DNA of 64,000 bases. Source: Chloranthus sessilifolius. Taxonomy: Eukaryota > Streptophyta > Magnoliopsida > Chloranthales > Chloranthaceae. The position numbers and the translations under genes were made by a program. The number at the start of each line of letters is the position of its first letter. The first letter of the stretch is position 1. The stretch lies in NCBI GenBank assembly GCA_021018995.1, contig CM037584.1, positions 174,300,317 through 174,364,316 of the forward strand, in the 5' to 3' direction. Positions 37,300 through 48,589 of this stretch are shown here, one piece after another. Under the pieces are notes generated by a model that had not been told where the DNA came from, did not search any database, and was given only the letters and a program-made list of their open reading frames with translations.

Positions 37300-38605
37300 T
37301 TATAAAACAAGGTTTATGAAAATAATCACTTGAAATACATAAAGAAAAATAACTGGATTTGTAGTAAAGGTACCTTGAATAACTTCGTCGCTAGCCATAG
37401 TGTCCTGCTGCGACATTGCAAAGACGCGGCCTTGGCTCGTAGGATTCGCTTGAGTACTGTATTGAGAGCCTAATATCGGAGCTCTCTCGGGGCAGTCCTT
37501 AACCATGTGTCCTTTTCCACACCTGAAACATTTTCCAGTGCCTTGCATGCATACTCCAGGCCTGTGTCTCCTGCCACATCTTGCGCAAGGTTCGTAAGGT
37601 CTGAACTCTCGTTGTGGCTGATGTGGCTGTGGAACGACATTTCCTCCTGGGAAAGTGGAACCCACTTGTGTCTGTGGTGTGAGGCGTGGGCTTTTATTTT
37701 CGTACTGAGCCTGAGGAAATGGCGTTCTTTGGGCGAAAGTTGGGCTTGGTCTCTGTGGGACAAAAGAGCCCCCTTGAATAGCTTTGCCCTTCTGAACCTC
37801 AAATTGGGCATTCCTTCTGTTAAGCATTTCACCTGATTCTCTTTCTTGGATCTGTGCACGATCTACAAGTTCTCCGTATGATTCTATCTTCATCGCGACC
37901 AATTTCTCGCGAAAGAATGGTCGCAAGCCATTCTGAAATGCGAAGAGTTTATCGCCGTCATCTGCGATCAGATTCCCAAAGAACTGGATAGTCGGTCAAA
38001 CTTGGCCTCGTTCCCACCGCCATGTTCCCTTGCCGAGGTCCATGAATTCTTTCTTCTTCGCATACGGTGGTCGAGAAATACTTTTGAAGTAGACTTCTCG
38101 AATCGCCGCCAAGTCCACTCTTCTTCGTTGTTTCGACCGCGGCTCTCTTGGCTGCCTTCCACCAATTCTCTGCTTCCTGATCCAGATAAAACGCTGCCCA
38201 CTTCACTTTTTCATGTTCTGCAGGCGAGGAGATCCCGAAGAATTTTTCGATAGTACTTATCCAATCTTCAGCAGCGACTGGGTCAAGCTGACCATGGAAA
38301 TAGGGAGGTCGAGCTCTGCTGAATACTTGAAATCCGACAGGGGTATATGGTGGGTTCTCGTGTTGAGGTGTAGGTTGGCGTTGATTAACCAACTCTTGGA
38401 CCGCTTCTCTTTGTTGTTCTCTTTGTACCTCCATTTCGCGAGTCGAGTCCTTTCTTGTTGGTGCGATCTACCGAAGCCATTTGTCGATCGAATGTGGTCG
38501 CCATCTCACGTAATAGGCGCATCGCTTCAGATTCTTGAGGACCTTCATGTGATGAGGCCTCATTCACCTGAGAGCTATTTGCTTCCCTGCGTCGTGGAGC
38601 CATAA
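37300..38605 (-). pseudogene. gag region of the large gypsy element, fossil
   Basis: It starts with an ATG near 38603 (MAPRRREANSS) and includes a retrotransposon-gag domain (RARPPYFHGQLDPVAAEDW near 38320) and CCHC zinc knuckles (CARCGRRHRPGVC and CFRCGKGHMVKDC near 37500-37590). It is broken. It directly follows the primer binding site. Confidence 0.85.
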
Positions 38606-38677
38606 ATTCCTGATTTCACAAAACGTTGTGTGTTAGTGCTATCGTATGACTTAGTCCCTAAAGGAAGTAAAGCCAAA

Positions 38678-38689
38678 GCTCTGATACCA
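38678..38689 (-). other. Primer binding site, initiator tRNA-Met type
   Basis: TGGTATCAGAGC in element sense, just inside the 5' LTR; it matches the 3' end of plant initiator tRNA-Met, the usual primer of this group. Confidence 0.9.
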
Positions 38690-38693
38690 TCTC

Positions 38694-41549
38694 TGTCACG
38701 ACCCAGAATCCTTACCCGATATCGAGGGCCTAGAATTCCGTGTTATGACACCGCATGCTGGTTAAGGCAATAAGCGGACATACACATAATCTATAAATTG
38801 ACTTAGCATATGGATTGAGGCATGTAAGATAGCATTAAAAATAATTGACTCATAAATTAACAGCGGGAATTATAAAAGACAATAAAAAGATAAATCCTAA
38901 CCATGCATCTAAGATAGGAAAAAAATAAGTTTTACGTAGGATAAAATGGTCCTAAACATGAACTCACAAAAATATCAAAATAACTAGAATATGTCTCTCA
39001 AAGAATAAAGTCTAAAGCAAAGGACTCTTAAGGCTCGTAAAAATCTGTTGGATCTACGCTCTCCTCCGGATGATAGCCAACATCTCCATCTACGTAAGCC
39101 TCCTAAACAACAACTCTCAAATCATCAAGGACGGATAAGCGAATTTTCACCGAAATCATTAGATTTTGGGAGGGGTGAGTTTACTCAATCACAGAAACTC
39201 GTGGGTTGCACAATCGATCCACCATAACTTACTCTGGGCGTGTGCAATCGCTTGAATTCCGATGCATTTTAAAAATATAACCAACATCTTAAATAAATGA
39301 AATAAACTTATCCATAATTCATAGACTATCATAATCAAGACTGAAAAATATACTAATATAACATGAAGAGTGCATGATGCTTCTATTTTCTTATCTCTTT
39401 TCCTATTTGTCTCATCAACTTAGCATACGTGATATATCGTAAGTCTTATTAATTACTCCATACGCCTACACAACGTACTTCGCATCTTATCTTATTTAAA
39501 CGATCATGCGGGATCGCCGAGCCTACCACGCGAGGTCCACGGTAGATAACCACCTAACCTCCATATCATAACATAAACCACCATCCAGCCAGATGAGGTT
39601 GCCGGCATAGTAACCACGATGTCCCCTTAGTTCGAGACAAGGCTATAATGTCCTTAAGACCCGTCTTGGCTGCAGACGTTAAGCCCTTACGGTGGCTCGT
39701 AAGGTATGGTAAGAAACTTAATTTATATTTAGGCCTTCACAACGTATCTTAACATATCATAACATTATTCGGTTACGGGCTTAGGTCCCCGCCCGATTTT
39801 ATATTTCGTGCGGCTTAAGTCCCACTTTCTTAATATATATGTGTCTTAACATATTCTTTTCTCATTTTTTCTTAAAACTTAGTTAGAATAGGCCACTGCG
39901 ATGACAGGCTTCACTAAACCACATTTTCCAAGGGACGGGTTCGTAGTAACCTAGATGTGCCGTGTGGTATCCCATACTACCATAGAGGTTGCATCCGTAC
40001 ATGGATGCCTACATTCCAAGTTCCACGTGACAGTGAAAGAAACCCCACCGTGAGAAGGCTTAAGTCATGTCATATTTTTATTCTTTATACTTATGTCGTA
40101 TGCCCTATCGTAATTTTTTATATGATGAATGTCATATGATAATGGTGAAATATATAAGAATGAATTATAACATAAACCTTAAACATTTCATATTTTGAAG
40201 AAAATTAATAAAAAGCATAACATATGAAATATTAAAGTAAAACAGAAAATAAGAAATATTTAACTATATTTATTTTACAATAGTGTTGAAACTATACTTC
40301 ATTAAGGTTAATTATATTCATGAAATTTTGTGATTGACTGGTATAGCGATCCAACCTATTTTAAAATTCTAAAGGAGCGCATGTGTCAATTCAAGAATTG
40401 TATGAGCCTTAGAGGAGATAATAGAATGGTAAGTATTGAAAAACGTCCATATTTGACCCCTTAAACTTATAGATTGTTATTCGATGCAAGCTATTTAATG
40501 TATTTTATTTAATCTTAGCGATTTATAAGTCTAGAGATAAGTTTAGCATAAAGTAGTCAAAGAGTTAAAAAAATAATGTCAAACCCGTGTAACCTTGGAT
40601 CATCTAAAACGTATCCCGACTTGCAGCTCAATTTTGACCTTAAAAATATTAAATTCGTGAAATTGCTATTTCAGACAAAGTTGTAGATCTCGTTGTCTTC
40701 TTTCCAATGCCGCAAGAATCACGTCAATCCGAGTTCGGGATAAAAAGTTATGGCCAAAATACCGAGGCTGTGTCTGTTGAAGAGTTTGGCCGAATTTCAC
40801 GAAAATCTGGGAAAAACGATCCTATCGAATTTGGGCCTAATTTCTATATTTTTAAGACCCGAAATTTATCAAAATTTAAGAAAAAATTAGGGTTTTCTTT
40901 TTAAGAAATAACTAAATAATTTAAGATGGATTTAGAGGCACCCACCTGTTGAAGCGTGTTTCGAATCCTACGATGATTTGGGTTGATGGAGATCGGATTC
41001 GAGAGACGATATGCCCGAGTCTTTTCGTGAGAATTCCTTTCTTACGATAAATTGGTCGCGACGATGAGAAACTTTGATGGTGTAAGATTCTCTGATAAGA
41101 TCGAAAATCGATGGAGATCCGACGAGGAATTATGAAAGATGGCACTGTCAGAGCTTTTGCAGAGAATATAAGATTTAATAAAATAGTAGTTTTTCTACGC
41201 AAGTAGAATTCATACGTGACTTGAAAAGCTTGAGAAGAGGTTTTGCTCCAGCGCTTTGTGTAAGCACCAAGGTAAATGGTGATTCTCTCCCAAATTTATA
41301 GTTGTGCCCTTTAACCCGCTTCACTCTTCAAACGGGCATAACTTTTTATATTCTTATCGAAAATCGACAAATTATATATCGTTGGAATCGTATCGACGAG
41401 TACTCCGCATTGAGTCTAATATTGATATATAAAAAAAAATCAGACTATTTCTAAAGTGAGTATATTCCGGTGTGGAGCGTTAGCACCACGCACTGTGTGG
41501 TATATCATCTAATACCATTAAATAAAATTCAAAAATCTGGGTTATTACA
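38694..41549 (-). repeat. 5' LTR of the large gypsy element
   Basis: 2856 bp, the pair of 30953-33858. Its first about 310 bp and its stretch at about 40190-41040 are almost identical to the partner, while the part between differs by many short insertions and deletions. Confidence 0.92.
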
Positions 41550-41554
41550 CTTAC

Positions 41555-42264
41555 CATCTAGTTTGGGATCAGGAAAGATGTCCTATACCATCTCATATTT
41601 TCAAGGTATAAAGCTAGTAGGTACAGACTCACAATTTTAGGATTGCCAACCCAAGACTGAGCGCGACCGGGGCTCTTTATCGGGTAAGGCACAAACTTTT
41701 TCATTGGGTTAGGTCATGCATGAAGCATCTGTCTCAACCTTTGGGTTGGGATGCTCTAAAGGTCGGATCGAGGAAAAATCAGGTTGGGGTCAGGTCCGCC
41801 CGACCTAATATTTTATATATAAAGTATAGGAAATAGGGTGTATTTAACCGGGGTTTACCGGTTTGGCATTGGGTTAGATTGGGTTTCTAGGTTCAGTTAG
41901 GCATTTACCCTTGACCCGTTGCGTCCGGTCAGGTCGGGCAAATGCCAATATCCTATTAGCAAAATTTTTTAGCCCCACCCACCTCAAACAGTTGCACCCT
42001 TTTTCTACATCTACTTTAATTTGAGGAAGTTTCTCATCACATGCATCACAAGGTAATGGAGCACCTTTTAGCTACTAAATCTTATTAAATCGAATTTTAC
42101 TTGTTTAAACAGTTGAATGCTTGAATAAGAAGAGAAAGATTGCCTTTTTGTCTCAATCTTTGACATAGTAGATATTGTGATCATAATCCTAACATAGAAG
42201 GGCCGAATTTTATTTCTTGTGACATACATCTTAAAAGGTGATTTTAATGTATCTTATGATTAAA
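41555..42264. other. Right flank of the gypsy insertion, no gene
   Basis: Contains GGGTT(A/G)GGTC-type degenerate words (about 41690-41950), similar in style to those at 30650 left of the insertion and at 47690-47950. Nothing coding is seen. Confidence 0.4.
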
Positions 42265-42267
42265 AGT

Positions 42268-42712
42268 GGGGTATTTCTGTTCGCGCTCACGCATTCTCTG
42301 AAAGCGCCTACATCTTAGACCCCTTGAAAGGCGTCGATCGCTTCAAATTAGATTGGAGATCGTGTTTCATCTAAAGCTTCCACACAATGGATCTGAAGAT
42401 CATGATGCATCTATTAGATGGTCAATTTTTGATTCCATGTGGCACAAATCCCAAAAATTAGATCTTAAATTATATGGCACACATCACGCTCAAACGTGAT
42501 TTTAGGAGTTTTTTTTTTGGGATTTGTGACACATGGACTAAAACACTGACCATTTATTAGGTGCACCATGATCTCTAAATCCATTGTGTGGAAAATCTAG
42601 GTGAAACACGATCTCTATCATCTGATCCGAAGATACCAATGTTTTTCAATGGGTCTGAGATATAGGTGCTTCCATAGAACGTGTGGGGGCGAACAGAGGT
42701 ACCCTTAACAGT
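42268..42712. mobile_element. Foldback element, family B, copy 1
   Basis: The arm beginning near 42268 (TTTCTGTTCGCGCTCACGC, then ATCGTGTTTCATCTAAAGC, CCACACAATGGATC) is repeated inverted up to about 42712 (GGATC-like, CCATTGTGTGG, GGTGAAACACGATC, GGGGGCGAACAGAGGTACCC). Each arm is about 200 bp and diverged. No target duplication could be fixed. Family B also appears at about 51190-51602 and as fragments at 0.4-0.9 and 24 kb. Confidence 0.7.
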
Positions 42713-43310
42713 GTCCTTTAAGAGTGGATAGGGATTATAAGGCGGTGATAGAAAGGAGCATTCTTATTAGTTTGAAAAAACTAATGCCTTCATCTCATGG
42801 CCTCACTTGCCCAACTCTGCTTTCTCGCATTATAATAGTAAAGAAATAGTGAAGATTTCTGCTTCTCGGAGCTCCTTACCTCTGTACTTTTGATGAGGAG
42901 TTTAATAACATTTTTTGGGAATTGTGACACATGGACTAAAACACTGACCATCTATTAGGTGCGTCATGATCTCCAGATCCATTGTGTGGAAAATCTACAT
43001 GAAACACGATCTCTATCATCCGATTCGAAGCAATCAACATTTTTCAATGGGTCTGAGACCTAGGCGCTTTCATAGAACGTGTGGGGGCGATCAAAGGTAC
43101 CCTTAAAAGTGCCCTTTAAGAGTGGATAGGGATTATAAGGCGGTGGTAGAAAGGAGCATTCTTATTAGTTTGAAAAAACTAATGCCTTCATCTCATGGCC
43201 TCACTTGCCCAACTCTACCTTCTCGCATTATAATAGTAAAGAAATAGCGAAAATTTCTGCTTCTCAGAGCTCCTTACCTCTGTACTTACGAGGAGTTTAA
43301 TAACCTTTTT
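42519..43310 (+). repeat. Tandem duplication, two units of about 398 bp
   Basis: 42519-42916 and 42917 to about 43310 are direct copies (begin GGGATTTGTGACACATGG / GGGAATTGTGACACATGG; both contain CTAATGCCTTCATCTCATGG). The unit takes in one arm of the foldback element and ends just before the membrane-protein relic. Confidence 0.85.
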
Positions 43311-43359
43311 TCTAGGGGTTTACCATCCAAAGAAGAAGAAAAAAAAAAACAAAAACAAT

Positions 43360-44796
43360 ATGGTTAAAATGTGTGTGAACGGAAATCTCGACACTGCTGG
43401 ATATGGTACTCCAATGCCTATGATTGGCACCTATATAGCTTTGGCCACTTTGGTATATTTTTTCTTCAATGGATTTTGTAGCAAAATTTACATTGACGGT
43501 AGTAGCAGTGGCTGCGAAACTCCAATCTGCCGCCCGTGGAGTACCATATCTTAGCAAAATTGATCTGCTTTTCAATCTTAGCACCCCCATGCCAAGGGCG
43601 GCAGATCAATTTCCCAATTGCTAACATGCAGTGTCCTTTGCATTTCTATGAGGGTTTTCATGCCTTCTCTTGTATATATGGGAACATCTGAATGCTTGAC
43701 TAATATGGCCGCCTTAACTGTTTTGATTATAACTGTCATTGTAAATGTATGTATACAAATCGTTACAGTTTCAGTTTCATCCCAGAACATATAACACTCA
43801 TGGTCTGTATGTTGGTATTGCTTGTGGTTTTGTAGTCTTCTATATATCAAAATATATAGACGCAGCAGAGGATTACCCATCTGTTAGATCTGATTATCAC
43901 GATCTATGATAATCTAGTAGTTTACTCCTATATATGTTGCAAAACATAACCATACTCATTTCTAAATCCTATGAATTTTTATTGGGTTATACTTATTCAC
44001 AGGTGTTTTAGTTTTAAGAAGAACCGTTTATAAGAGTTGTAATGCTTTTGATGATTGATCACGTTTCTTTCTGTGGTTAATTACCTTTGCTATCGTGGTT
44101 GACCACAACTAAAGTGAAGGTCAACTATGAGATTGGTTCCGTAAAGATTTTTCTATATTTCTTTTTACGATTATAAGTAATATAAATAGTCTCTTAAGGA
44201 CTTCTAAGTTTTTTAGCTCTCTCCTCTTTATTGATAAATCATCTTTGTAAGACAAAAACCTTTTGGCCTTTGAAAATTTTGATCGGATCTCTTGGTTACT
44301 CAAAGACTCTTGTGTGTTTCTATGTGATAAAGAAAATCACGCTTGAAGTTTCGAGCGTGTCTAGGCTCGTGGAATCGAGTGAGTATAGTTGACTCCAGGG
44401 CATTGCTGTAACTCGTCTAAACACAAGTGGACTATCGTGCGACTCGGTAGTTGAAGGCGACAAATCGAGAAATTATGGAGACGCGTAATGGATTCAAGTG
44501 TTGCGGTTTGGAAATGTTTGATAAGACTAGAGAGTTTGTATTCATTCGGTACTTTCTGTAACCATTTAACTCATACTGTATTTGTTTCCTTGGATCATGT
44601 GTAGATTCCATGTTTTTTTTCCTTTTGGCTTTTCACGTTAAAATCTTGTGTGCAGTGGTGATTGATTTGTTTTATATTATTTATTTTCAATATCATCGCT
44701 AGAAAAATCTAGAATATTGAAATTTCACCATCTGAATGAAGTTTAGAGAGTTTGAGAAAACAATTAATGAATCTCTATAGACTTAGTTATTGCCAA
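43360..44796 (+). pseudogene. Relic C of the membrane-protein gene, split by a solo LTR
   Basis: It starts MVKMCVNGNLDTAGYGTPMP and keeps the YIALATLVYF segment, then becomes scrambled. It has lost most of the early coding region, with recognisable matches near 43578-43880 (region around residues 80-190 of copy A, including GMKT../TSECL and the IITV membrane segment). After the solo LTR it resumes at 44733-44796, matching residues near 192-212 of copy A (EWSLESMRKQLMKLYGLSY). Many base changes and deletions. This copy arose separately from the tandem A/B pair, since it is more diverged and lies 22 kb away. It cannot encode the protein. Confidence 0.75.
43882..44727. mobile_element. Solo LTR with CCATC target duplication
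   Basis: 846 bp beginning TGTTAGATCTG and ending GAAATTTCA, flanked by CCATC at 43877-43881 and 44728-44732. Without it the flanking gene sequence reads on collinearly with copy B (TTACCCATCTGAATG...). No coding sequence lies inside. It is the product of LTR-LTR recombination. The family is probably Ty1/copia by its TGTTAG edge and size, but this is a guess. Confidence 0.85.
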
Positions 44797-44967
44797 GGAT
44801 TAAAATTTGGGCCGAAATGACTAAAATTTTGGCCGAAATTATCAGTTTCGGTCCCCACCAAAATGATAATTTAGGACCGAAATTTCCGTCAGATTTTATA
44901 TGGGGTTGAAATTTTCGGCTGATATATATCAATATATGGGGTTGAAATTTAGGACTAAAAAATACAC
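44797..44967. repeat. Degenerate GGCCGAAATT repeat block
   Basis: It begins CCAAGGATTAAAATTTGGGC, like the TIR of the MITE at 18281 (GGATCAAAATTTC), then degenerate GGCCGAAA/TTTCGGTCC words. Likely a related MITE without a readable target duplication. Confidence 0.45.
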
Positions 44968-45047
44968 GCTAATAAGGGGTTGCACACCCTTTTTCCCTTA
45001 ATATTATGCTAATAAGGGGTTGCACACCCTTTTTCCCTTAATATTAT
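44968..45047 (+). repeat. Exact 40-bp tandem duplication
   Basis: GCTAATAAGGGGTTGCACAC plus the next 20 bp occurs twice head to tail with no visible mismatch. Confidence 0.9.
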
Positions 45048-45187
45048 GCTTAGCGTCTATACGCCTGTATTAGAGACGCTAGCCATTTAGCATTTATAAT
45101 TCAGTCGCCTAATAATTACTGACGGTAGTACGGATCCAACTAGGAACCTGCACCTCATTTGTTATTTTCCTTAACTTGCTGGCTTCT

Positions 45188-46297
45188 AAGAGCATCTCCA
45201 GCAGACACGCCATCCAATCTGCAGTTATTGGATGACCTTCAGAGCTCACCAAATTCCTCATTTGCTTGTTTCTGCTTTTTTGCAGTAGTTTTTTTCACTT
45301 CAATAGGCTTTAGTGATCAAGATCTTACCAATCACACATTCTTTTTTGGTTCAAAGTTTTAATTTTTATGGTTTGTTTTCTTGTTTAAGTTAATGGATTT
45401 TGGTTGGAGCTCATAGATTTAGCTCTTTCTTCATGGAATGTTGGATAGAGAAGGCTAAGGATTAAAGTTTGGGAATGGTTTCAAAGAACATCAAATTGAG
45501 GAATTATTTCTAAGACTTGTTGCGGGAAAGACTTCAGCCCTTTTCTCTAGAACAAAGAGTAAGATTTTGAAAATTAGGCCCGAAATACAAAACTTGCTAC
45601 ATTATTAATATTAATAATAATAGCAACAAAGGTCTTTCTTTCACATTATTTGTAGAATAAAGGCTAAGATTTTGAAAATAGTTAACAAAGTCCATCAAAT
45701 AGAATTGCATAAAAACCCCACGTTTTGGCATTCTAGAAACAAAACAAAAAAAACCATTTCTTAACTAGAGTCTTAGACCATGAAAACTTTGTTCATTAAA
45801 AAATACAAATAAAAAAAATATATATATAGCGATCTCAAAATCCAAATGCAGAGAACATTGAACATTAAACTTCAAAAAGTAGAAAACTTAAACTTCAAAA
45901 ATCCGCTGCTACCGATACACATCAGTATCCAACTTGATATCGGCCGATACGTCTCGGTTTCGACCAAGACTTGTATTTTTTTATTTTTTTGAATAATTGG
46001 CCGATACGTATCGGTATCAGGGGCATATTGATACTCAAGACCGATACCGATTTGACACCTTGCATTCAAAAATATGACCGTTATAAAAATATTGCCGTTA
46101 GAGAATTTAAATTTTTAAATGTTGAGTGTTGGTAGTAAAATATAATAAAATAAGAATGAAAAATAATATTTTAAAGAGTAGAGTAGCTAAAATAGTCACT
46201 GCTGAAGTGATTTTTACTGTAGCAGTAACTAAAATATTGTAGCGGTAGCTAAATTTGTGTTTCTACTCAAATTTAGCTCTCCTTGCTGGAAATGCTC
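45188..46297. mobile_element. TIR element with AGAGCATCTCCAGCAG-type ends
   Basis: The left end AGAGCATCTCCAGCAG at 45188 and the right end TTGCTGGAAATGCTCT ending at 46297 are inverted and match a very common plant MITE terminus (PIF/Harbinger or hAT groups). The interior of about 1.1 kb has no gene. It includes a GATACGTATCGG-word block at about 45895-46065. No clean target duplication was found. Confidence 0.5.
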
Positions 46298-47079
46298 TAT
46301 TCCTTACCTGATCAATCCAAATTATTACCAAATTATCCCTTTTAGTTTCTTTGAAGCCTATTCCCGCTTGTGGGCCTCATCCAATCAATTTTACATTCAA
46401 AATTTTAAATCCACCATCTCCATTCAAAACTCAATTTAACTCCAGTTATCTTCGCGAAAGCTACCGAATTAGTGAATCCTAATTTTTTTAGCAATCCCAG
46501 TAACCCTAGTTCATAGGAGTCGACCATGCTCCCTCCCTCCCACTTACCATTCTATTTCCTTTTAGCCACTTTCCAAAATTATTCTCGAGGAGAAGCACAA
46601 TCCATGTGCTCTATTAAGAGTCAAACTTAGCATTTATCTTCACACTTTTCAAACCTACATTGACTTCTCATTTTCTTCTAGAATAAGTTTTGGATGGGAG
46701 AGATTTGTCACATCCAAGGGTTATTTTTAAGAGAAACTAACACAAATTCTTATGCTCTTATAGGCCCAATAGGGGCTTCCCAATTGTCTAACATTTGACA
46801 AGCTTCGATTATCTCATCTTTTCAAATAGCACAACTCTTGGATGAAGGACATTTGTCACATCCAAGGGTTTTCCTTAAGAGAAAAGAAATACAAATCCTT
46901 GTACTCTTGAATGGGCCAATAATAGTTTGACATTGGGATCACCTGCTCTTATTGTCTCATTTCTCTATAAATTGAGGCCACCTTTTCCTCAAAAAGCGTA
47001 AAATTTTGACAACCTTTACCCTAATTTCCCTCTTCATCTGCTAATTCTTTCTAAGAAGAAGAATTTCTAGGTCATGATA
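46298..47079. repeat. Gene-free, with diverged tandem repeat
   Basis: A unit of about 152 bp containing TTTGTCACATCCAAGGGTT and 'cttaagagaaa' occurs at about 46690 and 46842 with divergence. Otherwise AT-rich; no gene. Confidence 0.5.
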
Positions 47080-47265
47080 AATGATAGTGTGAAGACATTG
47101 GAGTATTATTTGTCCATTACGAAAATCACTATGAATGAGTCGACAAACCATATCAATGCCATATGAACGCCTAAAAATAATGTTCCAAGATATGTTGACC
47201 ATGTTACTTGTTGAATGCCTAAAAATAATGTTCCAGACATGCTGAGCATGCTGTTGATCTTATGT
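47080..47265 (+). pseudogene. C-terminal relic of the membrane-protein family
   Basis: The stretch from about 47088 (TATTATTTGTCCATTACG, GAATGAGTCGAC) to about 47260 follows copy B at about 20775-20885 in order. It matches the IICDSIMD...ESIDELYDCLEV region and MLSMLLADLP, the last present twice as ATGTTGACCATGTTACTTG and ATGCTGAGCATGCTG. It is heavily decayed, with a local duplication. It may be the far end of relic C (43360), separated by later insertions. Confidence 0.55.
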
Positions 47266-48580
47266 CTCCTCTTCTAATCGATTGTTCATTTCCCTGCTTA
47301 AGCCTATGTCTAGATCTACTCCGGGTATTCGTAAATTAGCTACATCAATCAAAGCGGAAATTAGCTACATCAATAAAGCGGCGAATCCGTGAATCCGTGC
47401 TTCCTTCAAATAAAGGAAGGAGGTTCCGGTCGAAACCAGACGGGTGATAAGTTTACGGAACTGTATCTTATGTGCCCAATACTCACTCATAGCTTGCCTA
47501 AAAATAATATCTCACTCATAGCTTGCCTAAAAATAATTTCTAAAGAGTATTAATACTAATGTTTTTATTTTTTCGTAAGTCATCGCTCTCTTTTATTTTC
47601 TTGTTTATATCTTTTTTTTTGAAATCCGTTATACGTATATTTATATTTTATTAAATCATAGCATAAATTTTGTTTTCGGCAATATTTCGGCTTAAATAAA
47701 AAGCCTGAGTCGAAAAACACCCGGGCCATGGTTTTATATCCGAGCCAAGTTGGACCTAAGTTTTAAGTAAAAAATATCGGCTCAGCCAAAATCAGCCCAA
47801 ACTCATTTTAACGAGGCCAAACTCAATTATATGAAGGGAAAAGGCCCGGCCCCATCCTGAATCACTGGGCTTAAGTAAAAAGCCTGAGTTCGAATAATCG
47901 AGCTTATTAAAAACTCAACCCAAACCCGGCGCAGCCCGTCGACATCCCTCGTATTAGAGGTGCTAGATCCAACACGTATAGGGTTCTTTAACAAGGTTCA
48001 ATCTCCATCCAACAATTTGGGGAATGCGCATAAATAGTCTTGGAAAATGGGTCATTTTTTTTTTCAGTTTATCAAGAATGCAATGTGATTTGAAAACTAC
48101 ATCTAAAGATGATATTGTCAAAGAGTGAGATGGGAAAAACCTTTAAACGCAAGGGGCTATTACTAATGTTAGGTAGTACTTTATAAAAGCGTTTTGCCGC
48201 TGTAAATTATGAAAATATTTTTTCATCTCAACATAAATCTCATGTGCAATTAGTCGATACGTTCGGGAAATTTAGGTGAAAGATGATCTCCTTTAATGAT
48301 TTATCAAAAACAGATAAATTTTCACCTTCATTTTCAACAAAATAAATCTTGAGATCACGACGTACGATCAAAGCATTGTATGAAATCTCGGCCGATCTCG
48401 TATCCAATAGGCTGCTCTAGATTGGTTTTGGCCCAAGGAGACCAATGCCCAGAATCAGTTTAGGATTGGCTGGATTGATCTAGATCTGCAGATCCACCCG
48501 AGTCTTAGCTGGGATCGGCCAATCCAGCCGCTAAAATGCCCCAAATCACCTCAACACCATGCATTCTCGCTCCCTCAAGA
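47266..48580. other. Gene-free interval
   Basis: Holds a small direct repeat (CTCATAGCTTGCCTAAAAAT near 47488 and 47517) and a GGCCCGGCCC/AGCCTGAGT-type degenerate repeat at 47690-47950. About 47330-47460 is of different, less AT-rich style and might be organelle-derived. No gene. Confidence 0.4.
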
Positions 48581-48589
48581 GGCCACAGA

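Larger units (their letters stand above)
30953..41549 (-). mobile_element. Ty3/gypsy chromovirus (Tekay/Del-like), full length but broken
   Basis: A 10.6-kb minus-strand element flanked by the 5-bp target duplication CTTAC at 30948-30952 and 41550-41554. Parts in element order: 5' LTR 38694-41549, initiator-Met primer site 38678-38689, gag about 37300-38605 (zinc knuckle near 37500), protease about 36990-37290, reverse transcriptase/RNase H about 35400-36650, integrase about 34400-35280, chromodomain-like end about 33960-34215, PPT 33859-33871, 3' LTR 30953-33858. All expected parts are represented but the coding region is broken in many places (of the order of ten or more). Substitutions between LTRs are rare where they align cleanly, so the insertion looks recent. 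Confidence 0.92.
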
